Assembly (NCBI RefSeq): GCF_007744515.1
Contig: NZ_CP036268.1
Span: 3,146,712-3,210,711 of the forward strand
From: Stratiformator vulcanicus
GTDB taxonomy: Bacteria; Planctomycetota; Planctomycetia; Planctomycetales; Planctomycetaceae
DNA: 64,000 nt
Direction: 5' to 3'
A model generated the notes under the pieces. It did not search any database. It had not been told where the DNA came from and saw nothing but the letters and a program-made list of their open reading frames with translations. A program made the translations under genes and the position numbers. Positions 63,924 to 64,000 of this stretch are shown here, in pieces. Within the stretch, counting starts at the first letter, position 1. Every line of letters starts with the position of its first letter.

Positions 63924-64000
63924 CTTTCAGCTATCAGCTTTCGGCTATCAGCTTTTCAAGCGATGGCAACGGCTGATAGCTGACGGCTGATAGCTGAAAG
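63924..64000. repeat. heptamer-type inverted repeat after gatA
   Basis: Two 29-base arms (63924-63952 and 63972-64000) built from the same agctatc/gatagct heptamers pair nearly perfectly around a 19-base loop. It begins directly at the gatA stop, in the same position as the array after the regulator gene at 49858. The repeat may run beyond the window. A 3'-end stabiliser or terminator role is plausible. Confidence 0.8.

Overview
The window looks like a chromosomal segment of a high-GC planctomycete. The evidence is the paired DUF1549/DUF1553 and DUF1501 genes, a DUF1598-like Gly-rich secreted protein, MotA/ExbB-type operons with very large partner proteins, many exported proteins without recognisable relatives, and dispersed intergenic repeats of the kind seen in Rhodopirellula/Gimesia-like genomes. 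I see no rRNA, no convincing tRNA, no CRISPR array, no transposase and no prophage. Family assignments are from motif reading, without database searches.

Layout. 1-10.3 kb: uppP (undecaprenyl-PP phosphatase), facing two giant exported membrane-anchored proteins of unknown function on the minus strand. 10.5-12.4 kb: inositol-monophosphatase-like enzyme and D-2-hydroxyacid dehydrogenase. 12.7-19.5 kb: a Tad/Flp pilus operon (prepilin peptidase, TadE-like, CpaB, TadG-like, TadA ATPase, TadB, TadC) with no secretin, TadZ or Flp pilin in view. 19.6-26.4 kb: Gfo/Idh/MocA oxidoreductase, small membrane protein, secreted protein, PurL with two PurS-like domains fused to its N-terminus, and TyrA. 26.6-34.5 kb: a 1345-residue protein of unknown function, a divergent EF-G paralogue, and a polytopic membrane protein. 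34.7-37.6 kb: DUF1549/1553 and DUF1501 pair. 38.1-42.9 kb: a MotA/TolQ/ExbB-type channel gene with two large ExbD-like partners.

43.7-49.9 kb: small Gly/Ala-rich protein, DUF1598-like protein, a translationally coupled PQQ-propeller lipoprotein and cytochrome c'-like lipoprotein, and a divergent NtrC-type sigma-54 regulator. 49.9-53.2 kb: a repeat-rich island with a lipoprotein and a small polymorphic-toxin remnant: an orphan CDI-type nuclease domain, its probable immunity protein and a SUKH-like immunity protein. 53.3-61.5 kb: secreted repeat-containing protein, DegT-family aminotransferase, exported protein, IlvE-type aminotransferase, S41 protease with PDZ, and CsrA. 62.1-63.9 kb: gatC-gatA (tRNA-dependent amidotransferase subunits).

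The most unusual material is the repeat landscape. A roughly 160-bp nested, asymmetric inverted-repeat element occurs four times. The 3' end of one ExbD-like gene has been tandemly copied together with that element. A roughly 238-bp unit is tandem-duplicated and flanked by inverted heptamer arrays. Several other heptamer tandem arrays and a 25-bp REP-like palindrome family are present; one REP-like copy occupies the ribosome-binding position of a gene and another repeat forms the tail of a coding sequence. The MotA/ExbB trio and the two giant exported proteins are the best candidates for uncharacterised protein systems.
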